Part shown: positions 34,254 through 43,837 of the stretch, piece after piece
Layout of the letters: every line of letters begins with the position of its first letter
Position numbering within the stretch: the first letter of the stretch is position 1
Position numbers and translations under genes: made by a program
Notes under the pieces: generated by a model
The model's input: only the letters and a program-made list of their open reading frames with translations
What the model was told of the DNA's origin: nothing
Database searches by the model: none
Source: Chthoniobacterales bacterium
GTDB lineage: Bacteria > Verrucomicrobiota > Verrucomicrobiia > Chthoniobacterales > UBA10450
DNA: 64,000 nucleotides
Assembly: GCA_035274845.1 (NCBI GenBank)
Contig: DATENU010000011.1
Span: 248,001 to 312,000, forward strand
Direction of reading: 5' to 3'

Positions 34254-35144
34254 ATGAAAACATTCCTACTTTCAATTCTTTCCTGCGCGATCTCGATGGG
34301 GTCCGTTCTCGGCGCCGCCGAACAGGACCAGGACGCGGTGAAGCAGCCGAAGAGCAAGAATCGCCCGGCGCCACCGGCGCCCCGGCAGGTGAACGCTCAG
34401 CCGCGAACCATTCCGCAGACCCCAAGGGTCCAGCGGAACGTGAACGTGACGCCGCAAATGCAGAACCGCGTTCAGCCGCCCAATCAATACAAGGTTTACA
34501 ATCCCAACGTGCAGGCGCGGACCCGGGTGCCGAATAATCCGCCGGTCAGGGTGCCGAACCAGAATGCGCCGCGGTCGACTGCGCTGGCCCAGACAGACGT
34601 GACGACGCCGAACACCGATTGGCGGACCCGACGTCCGATGGCGCCGCAAAAACCGACGACCACGACGCAATCGAACACCAATGTGCAAAATCGCGATTGG
34701 CAGAACCGAACGGACCGGCACCGGAACTGGCAGAACCATAACAACACCTCGGGGACGTTTACTTTTGAGCAGGCGCGTCGCCACCATGACCGCCGCCACC
34801 ACGACCGCCACTGGTGGAGAAGCCATTACAGCCGGATCGCCCTTTTTGGCGGAGGCTATTACTACTGGAACAACAATTATTGGTACCCGGCGTATGGCTA
34901 CGATCCGTATTACAGCACCTATGCCTACGATGAGCCGATCTATGGATACAACAATTTGGATCCGGGGCAGGTGATCGCGAATGTCCAAAGCGCGCTCCAG
35001 GAGCAGGGCTATTACCGCGACGAAGTCGATGGATTAATCGGTCCCGCCACCCGGGAGGCCCTCGCTAATTATCAACAGGACCACGGTTTGCCAGTCACTT
35101 CCGCCATTGACGGGCCGACCCTGGAGTCGCTCGGGCTTAACTGA
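34254..35144 (+). CDS. Exported Asn/Gln/Arg-rich protein with peptidoglycan-binding domain
   Basis: A 296-residue protein with a signal peptide (MKTFLLSILSCAISMGSVLG). About 30-175 is low-complexity, rich in Pro, Asn, Gln, Arg and Thr, with repeated NRDWQNR/RHRNWQN-like phrases. About 178-200 is a His/Arg-rich patch (RRHHDRRHHDRHWW), followed by a Tyr-rich hydrophobic section (GGGYYYWNNNYWYPAYGYDP). Residues about 238-294 form a PG_binding_1 domain (IANVQSALQEQGYYRDEVDG, IGPATREALANYQQDHGL). It probably sits in the periplasm on peptidoglycan. A terminator follows at 35165. Confidence 0.82.
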   Translation: MKTFLLSILSCAISMGSVLGAAEQDQDAVKQPKSKNRPAPPAPRQVNAQPRTIPQTPRVQRNVNVTPQMQNRVQPPNQYKVYNPNVQARTRVPNNPPVRVPNQNAPRSTALAQTDVTTPNTDWRTRRPMAPQKPTTTTQSNTNVQNRDWQNRTDRHRNWQNHNNTSGTFTFEQARRHHDRRHHDRHWWRSHYSRIALFGGGYYYWNNNYWYPAYGYDPYYSTYAYDEPIYGYNNLDPGQVIANVQSALQEQGYYRDEVDGLIGPATREALANYQQDHGLPVTSAIDGPTLESLGLN

Positions 35145-35164
35145 CGACGGACATAACCAAGGTC

Positions 35165-35201
35165 AGCCGCCCGATGGGGATCCCGTCGGGCGGCTTTTTT
35201 T
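35165..35201 (+). terminator. Intrinsic terminator after the 34254 gene
   Basis: AGCCGCCCGA at 35165-35174 pairs with TCGGGCGGCT at 35186-35195, followed by a run of seven T. The stem extends inward through GGG/TCCC. It lies 20 bp after the stop. Confidence 0.9.
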
Positions 35202-35252
35202 GGTGACAAGGCGGATTGCGCGCGGGGCCGATTCAGCCAATGCTGAGCCGCA

Positions 35253-35918
<666 letters not shown>

Positions 35919-35997
35919 GTTGGTGTCGAAATTTCCGGGCGAGTGCCTCGGTAGCTTTCCCACTTGAATTGCCCGCCGAATCGCCGGAGATTTTTTC

Positions 35998-37002
35998 GTG
36001 CTAACAAAAACTTCGATTGGTGGTGGAGCGGTCATTGACGCACCGGAACAAAAGAAGACGACGGCGAAAGCTCCGGTTAAGCCTGCGGTTGATTCGCAGA
36101 AACAAACGGCGCCTGCCCCCGCGCGCGAACTCACGATCTATCTGGACGGGAAGTTTGTTCCCGAATCCGAGGCCAAAGTTTCCGTGTTTGACCACGGTCT
36201 TCTTTATGGCGACGGGATTTTTGAAGGGATCCGCTTTTACAACGGCCGGGTGTTCCGTTTGGAAGAACATCACAACCGCCTCTGGGATTCGGCCCGCTCG
36301 ATTTGCCTCGAGATCCCGATCTCTCGGGAAGAGATGACCGAGGCCCTGCTCGAGACGATCCGCCGCAACGGGCTGCGCGAAGGTTATATCCGGCAGATCG
36401 TCACGCGCGGGGTTGGCAATTTGGGATTGAATCCGGCGCTATGTAAACGGCCGAGCGTCATCATCATCGCGACGACCATCGCTCTTTACCCGAAGGAAGT
36501 TTGCGAACGAGGCCTGACGGTGGTGACTTGCGCGACGCGGCGGACGAGCGCGGCGGCTCTGAATCCGGCCGTGAAGTCGCTTAACTATTTGAACAACGTC
36601 ATGGCGCGGATCGAAGCGAACCTCGCCGGAGCCGATGAAGCGCTCATGCTGAACGACGCCGGCAACGTGGCCGAATGCACGGCCGACAACGTCTTCATCA
36701 TCAAGCGCGGCCAGATTTTCACTCCGCCCATTGCGGCCGGGGCGCTGCGCGGAATCACCCGCTCGGTGGTATTCGATATCGCCGCGGAACTCGGCCTCAA
36801 AATCACCGAGACCGACATTACCCGCCATGATGTGTTCGTCGCGGACGAGTGCTTTTTGACCGGCACCGCGGCGGAATTAATCCCGGTCATCAAAGCCGAT
36901 GGGCGCATGATTGGAAACGGAAAGCCTGGTTCGATCACGGTGAGAATGATCGGCCGATTCCGGGAAATGACGCGCGAAACCGGCACTCCGATCTTTGCCT
37001 GA
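35998..37002 (+). CDS. ilvE: Branched-chain amino acid aminotransferase with N-terminal extension
   Basis: A 334-residue fold IV aminotransferase. It transfers the last amino group in Val, Leu and Ile synthesis. Seen: IYLDGKFVPESEAKVSVFDH, GDGIFEGIRFYNGRVF, the Schiff-base lysine K193 in AVKSLNYLNNVMA, and ECFLTGTAAELIPV. The start must be the GTG at 35998, because the next Met lies deep in the core. This leaves a 43-residue tail rich in Lys, Ala, Pro and Gln before the fold that other IlvE proteins lack. D-amino-acid aminotransferase is the main alternative. Confidence 0.9.
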   Translation: MLTKTSIGGGAVIDAPEQKKTTAKAPVKPAVDSQKQTAPAPARELTIYLDGKFVPESEAKVSVFDHGLLYGDGIFEGIRFYNGRVFRLEEHHNRLWDSARSICLEIPISREEMTEALLETIRRNGLREGYIRQIVTRGVGNLGLNPALCKRPSVIIIATTIALYPKEVCERGLTVVTCATRRTSAAALNPAVKSLNYLNNVMARIEANLAGADEALMLNDAGNVAECTADNVFIIKRGQIFTPPIAAGALRGITRSVVFDIAAELGLKITETDITRHDVFVADECFLTGTAAELIPVIKADGRMIGNGKPGSITVRMIGRFREMTRETGTPIFA

Positions 37003-37049
37003 TTCCGCGCAAAACGCCGTCGGCGCAGAAGGTGCTCAAGAGTGCCGGG

Positions 37050-37079
37050 TTGAATGTTTCCGGCTTTCCGAGGTCTAAT
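37050..37079 (+). promoter_or_regulatory. Promoter TTGAAT-N18-TCTAAT before mcsA
   Basis: TTGAAT at 37050-37055 and TCTAAT at 37074-37079 (5 of 6 to TATAAT) with an 18-bp spacer. The -10 ends 8 bases before the mcsA ATG, so the mRNA would have almost no leader. No CtsR heptad operator (GGTCAAA direct repeats) is seen. Confidence 0.55.
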
Positions 37080-37087
37080 CTAGCGAG

Positions 37088-37579
37088 ATGTTGTGCGACG
37101 TTTGCAAATGCAATGATGCGACAGTTTTCCTGACCCAAATTCTCGAGGGCAAAATGCAGAAGGTGAACCTCTGCGACGCCTGTTCGAAAGAGAAAGGGGT
37201 GCAGGATCCGACTGGATTTGCCCTGGCGGACCTCCTTCTCGGGATAGGGGCCGCGGAAGAGATCGAGAAAGGGGCGCCCGCGCAGAAGTGCCCGGTGTGC
37301 GGTTTCACCCAGGCGGATTTCAAGAAGACGGGCCGGCTCGGTTGCAGCGCCTGTTACCTCACTTTCGCCGAAGGCCTCGGCAGCTTGCTCAAGGCGATGC
37401 ACAAGGGGACCGAGCATGTCGGCAAATTCCCGCAGCGCGCGCACCGCGAGATCGAGCTGGACGACCGGATGCGGGCGTTGACCGAGGACCTGGAAAAGGC
37501 GGTGGCCGACGAGAATTACGAAAACGCCGCGGCCTTGCGCGACCAGATCAAGCAGCTCGAACACGAGAAGACTTCCTGA
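37088..37579 (+). CDS. mcsA: McsA, activator of the McsB arginine kinase
   Basis: A 163-residue protein with zinc-binding cysteine pairs: CDVCKC and LCDAC near the N-terminus, CPVCGF and GCSAC at about 74-100. A UVR motif is at the C-terminus (about 127-160, ALTEDLEKAVADENYENAAALRD). In Firmicutes McsA binds and activates McsB to mark proteins with phosphoarginine for ClpCP. The next gene is mcsB, 4 bp later, and clpC follows, so the full module is present apart from ctsR. Confidence 0.92.
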   Translation: MLCDVCKCNDATVFLTQILEGKMQKVNLCDACSKEKGVQDPTGFALADLLLGIGAAEEIEKGAPAQKCPVCGFTQADFKKTGRLGCSACYLTFAEGLGSLLKAMHKGTEHVGKFPQRAHREIELDDRMRALTEDLEKAVADENYENAAALRDQIKQLEHEKTS

Positions 37580-37583
37580 CCCA

Positions 37584-38708
37584 ATGAAGTTCGCGAACAT
37601 CATGGCCAGCGGGGGCGAATGGCTCCGGGGAGAAGGGCCGCACCACCAGATCGTGATCAGCAGCCGGGTGCGGCTCGCTCGCAATCTCAAGCAGCGCGCT
37701 TTCCCAGGTTGGGCGAAGAAAGCGGAGCGCACCCAGATTCTCGAATTGATCAAGCCGCGCGTGGAAGAACTGCCGGAGATGCAGGATTCGTTTTCGGAAT
37801 TATTGCAGGACCTTTCCGCGCTCGAAAAGCAGGTGCTGGTCGAGCGCCATCTGATCAGCCGGGAGCACGCCGCGAAAGGCGTGGGCAGCGCCGTGATCAT
37901 GAACCGGCGCCAGACCCTCAGCATCATGGTGAACGAGGAAGATCATCTCCGGATGCAATCGATTCGCTCCGGCCTCCAGTTGAAAAGCGCCTTCAAGCTC
38001 GTCGATAAGGTCGACAGCACGCTCGAGTCAAAACTCGATTTCGCCTACGACGCGCGGCTGGGCTATCTCACCGCCTGCCCAACCAACGTGGGAACCGGGA
38101 TGCGCGCTTCCGCGATGCTGCACCTGCCGGGGCTCGTCCTGAGTGAAATGATCAACCAGGTCATTCAAGCCGTGAACAAGATCGGCCTGGCCGTTCGTGG
38201 TCTTTATGGCGAAGGCACCGAAGCGATGGGGAACCTGTTCCAGATTTCAAATCAGACCACCCTCGGCGAGAAGGAGGAAGAGATCATCAGCCGCCTCAGC
38301 AAAGTCATCGAGACCATCATCGAAAAGGAACACGACGCGCGCCAGATGCTGATCCAGAAAAAATCGAACACGCTTTGGGACCAGATCGGCCGGGCCTATG
38401 GCGTGCTCACTTTTGCCCACGCGATGACTTCGAAGGAGGCGCTCAACCTTTTGTCGATCATTAAGCTCGGGGTCGATCTCGGAGCTTTCCCCGAAGATCG
38501 CCGCCTGCCGATCGACGAACTTTTCATCGATACCCAGCCGGCGCACTTGCAAAAAAGTTCCCAGCAGAAGCTAAACGCCGAGGAGCGAGACCATTTACGG
38601 GCCCAGATTATTCGCGAGCGTTTGCGAGTCTTCCCTAAACCTGATATTACTAAAGTGGCGAAGGAATCGGAAAACGGATCGAGTCCCGAGCCGCAAACCA
38701 ATGAATAA
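37584..38708 (+). CDS. mcsB: McsB protein-arginine kinase
   Basis: A 374-residue protein of the phosphagen-kinase fold that phosphorylates arginine in target proteins. Visible: VISSRVRLARNLKQRAFPGW (ATP-binding arginines), the conserved SIMVNEEDHLRMQ, and the Cys motif CPTNVGTGMRASAMLHLPGL. The C-terminus extends into a Lys/Glu-rich tail ([14 protein letters not shown]). It overlaps clpC by 8 bases. With McsA and ClpC it forms the arm of protein quality control in which phosphoarginine serves as a degradation tag. Confidence 0.94.
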   Translation: MKFANIMASGGEWLRGEGPHHQIVISSRVRLARNLKQRAFPGWAKKAERTQILELIKPRVEELPEMQDSFSELLQDLSALEKQVLVERHLISREHAAKGVGSAVIMNRRQTLSIMVNEEDHLRMQSIRSGLQLKSAFKLVDKVDSTLESKLDFAYDARLGYLTACPTNVGTGMRASAMLHLPGLVLSEMINQVIQAVNKIGLAVRGLYGEGTEAMGNLFQISNQTTLGEKEEEIISRLSKVIETIIEKEHDARQMLIQKKSNTLWDQIGRAYGVLTFAHAMTSKEALNLLSIIKLGVDLGAFPEDRRLPIDELFIDTQPAHLQKSSQQKLNAEERDHLRAQIIRERLRVFPKPDITKVAKESENGSSPEPQTNE

Positions 38709-41178
38709 TTTCACGCCGCGAGCCCAGCAGGTTCTGGCTCTCGCTCGAAAAGAAGCCGACCGCTTCAACCACAACTACGTCGGGACCGAGCATTTGTTGC
38801 TCGGCCTGATCAAGCTTGGCCAGGGCGTTGCCGTCAACGTTCTCCAGAAGATGGGTCTCGATCTCGAAACCGTGCGGATGGAGGTCGAGAAGCAGGTGGG
38901 TTCCGGGCCGGAGACCAAGATGGTCGGGAACATTCCCTACACGCCGCGAGTGAAGAAAGTTCTCGCGCTGGCCGGGAAGGAAGCGAAAGCGCTCAACCAT
39001 TCCTATGTGGGGACCGAACACATTTTGCTCGGTCTCTTGCGGGAAGGCGAAGGCGTTGCCGCGCGGGTCCTCAAGAGCCTCGAAGTCGATATCGAGCGGA
39101 CCCGAAACGAAATTCTCAAGGAACTCGATCCCAACTTTACCCCGGCGGAAGCCGACCAGGAAGGGGGCGAACCCTCTTCCGGGAAGAAGGACGTCAAGAC
39201 GCCGGCCCTCCGCGCGTTCGGTCGCGACCTGACTGAGCTGGCCAAGAAAGGCGAGCTCGATCCGGTGATTGGCCGGCACAACGAAATCGAGCGCGTCATT
39301 CAAGTGCTCTGCCGGCGGACGAAGAACAATCCCGTGCTGCTCGGGGAAGCGGGGGTGGGCAAGACTGCGATAGCGGAGGGCCTCGCTCAGGAAATCGCGA
39401 GCGGCAACGTCCCGGAATTATTGCGGGATAAGAAAGTGGTCACTCTGGACCTCGCGCTGATGGTGGCCGGGACGAAGTACCGCGGCCAGTTCGAAGAGCG
39501 GATCAAAGCGGTGATGGACGAGATTCGCCGGTCCAAGAATGTCATCCTCTTCATCGACGAGCTGCACACGATCGTCGGTGCGGGCTCGGCCGAAGGGGCC
39601 ATGGACGCCTCGAATATTATCAAGCCGGCCCTGAGCCGCGGTGAGCTGCAATGTGTCGGGGCGACCACCCTGAACGAATATCGCAAGTACATCGAAAAAG
39701 ACGCGGCCCTCGAGCGGCGCTTCCAGACCGTGAAAGTGGATGCTCCGACCATCGACGAGACAATTCTCATCCTGAAGGGGTTGCGGCCGAAGTACGAACA
39801 GCATCACAAGGCCAAGCTGACGGATGAGGCCCTGGAGACAGCGGTAAAACTTTCCGAGCGTTACATCACCGGCCGATTTTTGCCGGACAAGGCCATTGAC
39901 GTCATGGACGAAGCTGGCGCGCGCGCCCGGATCAACGCCATGACCAGGCCGCCCGACGTAAAGGAGATCGAAAAGGAGATCGAAGAGATCCGCGTCGAAA
40001 AGGAAGCGGCGATCAAAGCCCAGGATTTCGAAAAGGCGGCCGCGCTGCGGGACAAGGAAAAGCAGGCCAAGGAGAAGCTCGACAGCATTTTGGCGAAGTG
40101 GCGCGAAGAACGGGAAGAGAAGGAAGTGCTCGTGACCGCCGACGACATGATGCACATCATTTCGAAGGTGACCGGCGTTCCGCTCCAGCGAATGGAGCAG
40201 AAGGAAACGCAGAAGCTGCTCGCGATGGAAGCGGAATTGAAGCAGCGCGTCATTGGCCAGGACGAAGCGGTGACCGCGATCAGCAAGGCCCTGCGACGGT
40301 CGCGGGCGGATTTGAAGGACCCGAAGCGCCCGATCGGCTCGTTTGTCTTCCTCGGCCCGACCGGTGTCGGCAAGACGTTCCTGGCGCGCACGCTCGCGGA
40401 ATTCATGTTTGGGGACGCCGACGCGCTCATCCAGATCGACATGTCGGAGTACATGGAAAAGTTCACGGCCTCGCGCCTGATTGGTTCGCCGCCGGGATAT
40501 GTCGGTTATGAGGAAGGTGGCCAGCTTTCCGAAGCGGTCCGCCGCCGGCCCTATTCCGTGGTCCTTTTCGACGAAGTCGAGAAGGCGCACCCGGACGTGA
40601 TGCATCTCCTGCTCCAGATCCTGGAAGATGGCAAAGTGACCGACTCGTTGGGCCGGAAGATCGATTTCCGGAACACGATCATCATCATGACCTCGAATGC
40701 GGGGGCCGATCTGATTCGGCGCCAGACCACCATGGGATTCGGAGCGCCCAAGGATACGCAGGATTACGAAACGATGCGGGAGAAGATTCTCGAGGAGACC
40801 AAGCGGGTCTTTAAGCCGGAGTTTCTGAACCGGCTCGATGAGATCATTGTCTTCCGCACCCTGGGCAAACCGGACCTGCTCAAGATCGTGGACCTCGAGG
40901 TCGACAAGGTAAAACGCCGGCTAAAGCTGAAGGAGATCGAAATCGTTCTCGACGAAGCGGCGCACGAGTTTGTCATCAACAAGGGATACGATCCGACCTA
41001 CGGGGCGCGCCCCATGCGCCGAGCCGTCGAGCGTTACCTGGAAGATCCGCTCGCCGAAGAGCTGCTCAAGGGAGCGGTGAAAGCCGGCGATATCGTGGAA
41101 GTTTCAGTGGCGGGCGACGACAAACTCGGATTTCACGTGGCCGAGCCGCACGGGAGTGCGGCGGCTAGCGCAAGTTGA
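38701..41178 (+). CDS. clpC: ClpC AAA+ unfoldase
   Basis: An 825-residue Hsp100 protein. Order: two Clp_N repeats (about 5-140; [21 protein letters not shown] and [21 protein letters not shown]), AAA-1 with Walker [10 protein letters not shown] and Walker B LFIDELH, a UVR/middle region ([19 protein letters not shown]), and AAA-2 with Walker [10 protein letters not shown]. The UVR-bearing middle domain marks ClpC rather than ClpA or ClpB. Its partner clpP is not in the window. It starts inside the end of mcsB, which supports translational coupling. Confidence 0.95.
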   Translation: MNNFTPRAQQVLALARKEADRFNHNYVGTEHLLLGLIKLGQGVAVNVLQKMGLDLETVRMEVEKQVGSGPETKMVGNIPYTPRVKKVLALAGKEAKALNHSYVGTEHILLGLLREGEGVAARVLKSLEVDIERTRNEILKELDPNFTPAEADQEGGEPSSGKKDVKTPALRAFGRDLTELAKKGELDPVIGRHNEIERVIQVLCRRTKNNPVLLGEAGVGKTAIAEGLAQEIASGNVPELLRDKKVVTLDLALMVAGTKYRGQFEERIKAVMDEIRRSKNVILFIDELHTIVGAGSAEGAMDASNIIKPALSRGELQCVGATTLNEYRKYIEKDAALERRFQTVKVDAPTIDETILILKGLRPKYEQHHKAKLTDEALETAVKLSERYITGRFLPDKAIDVMDEAGARARINAMTRPPDVKEIEKEIEEIRVEKEAAIKAQDFEKAAALRDKEKQAKEKLDSILAKWREEREEKEVLVTADDMMHIISKVTGVPLQRMEQKETQKLLAMEAELKQRVIGQDEAVTAISKALRRSRADLKDPKRPIGSFVFLGPTGVGKTFLARTLAEFMFGDADALIQIDMSEYMEKFTASRLIGSPPGYVGYEEGGQLSEAVRRRPYSVVLFDEVEKAHPDVMHLLLQILEDGKVTDSLGRKIDFRNTIIIMTSNAGADLIRRQTTMGFGAPKDTQDYETMREKILEETKRVFKPEFLNRLDEIIVFRTLGKPDLLKIVDLEVDKVKRRLKLKEIEIVLDEAAHEFVINKGYDPTYGARPMRRAVERYLEDPLAEELLKGAVKAGDIVEVSVAGDDKLGFHVAEPHGSAAASAS

Positions 41179-41196
41179 GCTTTCGCTAGCGTAAAT

Positions 41197-41253
41197 GGTG
41201 ATCAGTGACTGGTGAATGGTGTCTCCATTCACTGATCACCAGTCACCATTCAC
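41197..41253. repeat. Inverted repeat between clpC and xerC
   Basis: GGTGATCAGTGA at 41197-41208 is inverted as TCACTGATCACC at 41229-41240, and inside it GTGAATGG (41212) pairs with CCATTCAC (41225). The units (TGATCAG, TGACTGG, GTGAATGG) also occur in permuted order in the right part, allowing alternative folds. It could end the clpC transcript and is also of dispersed-repeat type. There is no T-run. Confidence 0.6.
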
Positions 41254-41262
41254 AGGTCGAAA

Positions 41263-42159
41263 TCACGCTCGAGGATGCGCGTCAGAGTACGCTTTCTTCA
41301 ACCGCTCCACGGTGACATGCGTATAAATCTGCGTCGTCGACAAGCTCGCATGGCCGAGTAGCGCCTGCACGCTCCGCAGATCCGCGCCGCTATCGAGCAG
41401 ATGCGTGGCGAAACTGTGCCGCAGTTTGTGCGGGCTTACGGCGACCGGGATCGAGGTGTGCCGCAGATAGCGCTTGAGAATCAGCCAGATGGAGCGCGAC
41501 GAAATCCGGCGGCGCAGTTTGTTGATGAACAGCGGTCCGCTCTGAACGTTGGCCGCAGCCCGGTAGCGCGAAACCGCCTCCAAGGCCGGCGCGCCAACGG
41601 GGCAAACCCGTTCCTTGCGGCCTTTTCCCAGGACACGGACCGATTCCGTGTAAACGTCCAGGTCCGCCACATTTAACGAAGCCAATTCCCCAAGGCGCAA
41701 GCCGCTGCTGTAGAACAATTCCATAATCGCGACGTCACGCAGCGGCATCCATTTTGGGGCGGTCCGGTGTTTCTCGATCCGCAAGGGAGCGGTCAACAAT
41801 TCGTCGATCTGCTTTTGCGTCAGGACCAGTGGCAACTTCTTTTCAGCCTTCGGCAGTTGCAGCTGCCGGACAGGGTCGCTCGCCAGATTTTTTCGTTCGA
41901 CGAGGAAACGGTAGAAGGTGCGAAAGGCGGAGAATTGGAGGCGAATATAAGAACGCGCCTGGCCTTTCTTCATCAGCTCGAACAGATAATCGCGAAAATC
42001 ATCCGCCCGGTAGTTGCGCCACGACCCATTTCGCTGGGCGCGAAACCCCTGGAGCGCCTGGCGATAGGCGATCAGCGTGCGGCTCGAAGCGTTTCGCTCT
42101 ACCTCGAGGTAGCGAAAAAACTCCTCGGCGAGTGGATCCCGGGAGTTGCGCGCCGCCAC
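41263..42159 (-). CDS. xerC: XerC/XerD-type tyrosine recombinase
   Basis: A 298-residue recombinase. An N-terminal SAM-like domain (about 8-95, with ASSRTLIAYRQALQGF) is followed by the catalytic part: Arg in SSGLRLGELASL, Lys in GKGRKERVCPVG, His-x-x-Arg in SPHKLRHSFATHLL, and GHASLSTTQIYTHV with the last His and nucleophile Tyr. Its size and sequence fit the housekeeping chromosome-dimer resolvases. XerC and XerD cannot be separated by eye. No integrated element or att site is next to it, so it is not an island integrase. Confidence 0.9.
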   Translation of the reverse strand: MAARNSRDPLAEEFFRYLEVERNASSRTLIAYRQALQGFRAQRNGSWRNYRADDFRDYLFELMKKGQARSYIRLQFSAFRTFYRFLVERKNLASDPVRQLQLPKAEKKLPLVLTQKQIDELLTAPLRIEKHRTAPKWMPLRDVAIMELFYSSGLRLGELASLNVADLDVYTESVRVLGKGRKERVCPVGAPALEAVSRYRAAANVQSGPLFINKLRRRISSRSIWLILKRYLRHTSIPVAVSPHKLRHSFATHLLDSGADLRSVQALLGHASLSTTQIYTHVTVERLKKAYSDAHPRA

Positions 42160-42164
42160 GATAA

Positions 42165-42668
42165 CTACTCGGGCTTTTCTATCTGCATGCGGCCGATAGA
42201 GGCGCGCGCGCGGTCGCTGTATTGGCTGCGGAAAATCGGGGCCGGATTCGTCGAGATCAGCTCGTATCCTTTCAGGACGAATTCCGGATAAAAGCCGTTG
42301 CTGGCCGGCTCGTAAACCGTCTGGCCGCTGAACGAGCCAAAAAGTTTATATTCGTAGTTATTGTCGCTGCCGAAGCTGAGCTTTTCGCGGTCAGGCGCAA
42401 GTTTCTGTTTCTCGTTAAGCACGACCAGTTGGGCCGTGTTCCAGGGCTGGCCGGGCTTGCGGACGTAGCCCCAAAATTTGAAGACCGATCCTTTGAAGTA
42501 GCGGTGCCCGATAAAATAATCGCCGGGCGGCTCGGCGGCGATGCGCTGGGCCGCCTCGGCCCGTGACTGCTGGATTCCCGCCGAAGAGGTGGTTTCACAT
42601 CCGGCGAGGAAGAAGGCCGCGAGGACGACATTGAGGGCTAGCACGAAACGGAACACGCGATTGATCAT
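42165..42668 (-). CDS. Lipoprotein of unknown function
   Basis: A 167-residue protein started at the ATG at 42668, preceded by AAGGAAA. The signal ends in the lipobox FLAGC (MINRVFRFVLALNVVLAAFFLAGC). The mature part has an aromatic-rich core (GDYFIGHRYFKGSVFKFWGY) that suggests a beta domain, and a C-terminal IEKPE tail. Family not recognised. Only 5 bp separate it from the xerC start, so xerC is probably read from the same transcript. Confidence 0.72.
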   Translation of the reverse strand: MINRVFRFVLALNVVLAAFFLAGCETTSSAGIQQSRAEAAQRIAAEPPGDYFIGHRYFKGSVFKFWGYVRKPGQPWNTAQLVVLNEKQKLAPDREKLSFGSDNNYEYKLFGSFSGQTVYEPASNGFYPEFVLKGYELISTNPAPIFRSQYSDRARASIGRMQIEKPE

Positions 42669-42713
42669 GGACAGTTTCCTTTTATCGCAGACCCGTCTGG
42701 CGCGCAATCGCTT

Positions 42714-42807
42714 TGGAGACGGCTCGCCGCGATTGGAGACGGCCTGCCCTCAGGCCGTGGTGGAAGGACGCAGCATATCTCTCCGGCACGATGGCGTGCC
42801 GGCTCCA
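42714..42807. repeat. Composite palindromic repeat upstream of mlaE
   Basis: TGGAG at 42714 and CTCCA at 42803 bound a region holding two strong hairpins, GGCCTG-CCCT-CAGGCC at 42741-42756 and CCGGCACG-ATGG-CGTGCCGG at 42783-42802, plus a repeat of TTGGAGACGGC. The first hairpin sequence recurs inside the methyltransferase gene near 50100. It lies between a divergent lipoprotein gene and mlaE. Confidence 0.62.
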
Positions 42808-42879
42808 GTGGGCGCGTTCGCCGCGATATGATTCAGATTTTGCATCGCGTGGCGCTCCCTTTTACGATGCCATCTCCAG

Positions 42880-43677
42880 ATGTTCGCTCGCGCTTCCACC
42901 GCCCTCGGCACCTCGATTGTTTCGTTCTTCGTTTACGTGGGCGAGATCGTCGTTTTGGCGGCTGAGACCATTGCCTCGATCTTCGTTCACAAGGTTCGGT
43001 GGCGGCTGTTCATGCACCAAATTGTCGAGATTGGATTGCGCTCGCAGCTGGTGGTCATGATCACCGGCGCTTTCACGGGAGCGGTCTTCGCAGCCCAGAC
43101 CTTTTTTCAATTTAACAAGCTCGGCATGGGCTCCGCGGTTGGCGCTGTGGTTTCCGTTTCGGTTTGCCGTGAACTCGGTCCGGTGCTTTCGGCCCTGATG
43201 GTAACCGGCCGCGTCGGGGCCTCGATGTCGGCCGAAATTGGGACCATGAAGGTTACGGAACAGATCGACGCCTTGCGCGCGCTTGCCGTGCATCCGATCG
43301 ACTACCTGGTCGTGCCGCGAGCTCTGGCCATGATGCTCTCGATGCCGCTCCTGGTCGCGGAATGCATCGGGATCGGAATTGCCGCCGGATATTTCGTGGC
43401 GATCTACCTGTTAGGCGTGAACGGGACCTATTACGTCGCGAACATGGTCCGCTGGACCCAAATGCGCGACATCGTCATGGGTCTGACCAAGGCGTTTTGT
43501 TTCGCGCTCCTCATCGTTTTTATCAGCTGCCACAAAGGCCTGACGAGCCGCGAAGGCGCCGTCGGTGTCGGTCGGGCGACAACGGAAGCAGTCGTGAACG
43601 CCTCTCTCGCGGTCCTGATTTTCAATTTTTTCCTGACCATGGGCCTCAACATCATTTTCCCGGCCGGGTATCAGTAG
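42880..43677 (+). CDS. mlaE: MlaE-type ABC permease
   Basis: A 265-residue membrane protein with five or six helices, the permease of the Mla phospholipid transport system at the inner membrane. Family marks: FTGAVFAAQTFFQF, VSVCRELGPVLSALMVTGRVGASMSAEIG in the coupling region, and MKVTEQIDALRALAVHPIDYLVVPR. The following genes encode its ATPase and MCE substrate-binding protein, so the core of the system is complete in one operon. Confidence 0.93.
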   Translation: MFARASTALGTSIVSFFVYVGEIVVLAAETIASIFVHKVRWRLFMHQIVEIGLRSQLVVMITGAFTGAVFAAQTFFQFNKLGMGSAVGAVVSVSVCRELGPVLSALMVTGRVGASMSAEIGTMKVTEQIDALRALAVHPIDYLVVPRALAMMLSMPLLVAECIGIGIAAGYFVAIYLLGVNGTYYVANMVRWTQMRDIVMGLTKAFCFALLIVFISCHKGLTSREGAVGVGRATTEAVVNASLAVLIFNFFLTMGLNIIFPAGYQ

Positions 43678-43687
43678 GGCGGAGGAA

Positions 43688-43829
43688 AGTTGAGAGTTAC
43701 TAGTTGAGAGTTGAGAGATGACTTTCGAAACGAACGCGACCTCGCCAGAAGCAGCGGCTCTCCCTTCGGCTCCCGCTCAGGGCCTGAGCCTGTCGAACGG
43801 CAACTCTCAACTCCAAACTCTCAACTCTT
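43688..43829. repeat. GAGTTGAGAG inverted repeat before mlaF
   Basis: The left part carries AGTTGAGAGTT units (43688-43717) and the right part the inverted CAACTCTCAACTC units (43801-43829). The element fills the mlaE-mlaF gap. It keeps an open frame with mlaF, which would add 40 unusual residues if translation began at 43718. Confidence 0.6.
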
Positions 43830-43837
43830 CTTCCCCC

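Noticed and set aside
37000-37088. CtsR operator upstream of mcsA
   Set aside because: Searched for tandem GGTCAAA heptads; none present.
41263-42159. XerC-like recombinase as an island integrase
   Set aside because: No tRNA end, att repeats or cargo genes nearby, and its length and sequence fit chromosome-dimer resolution.
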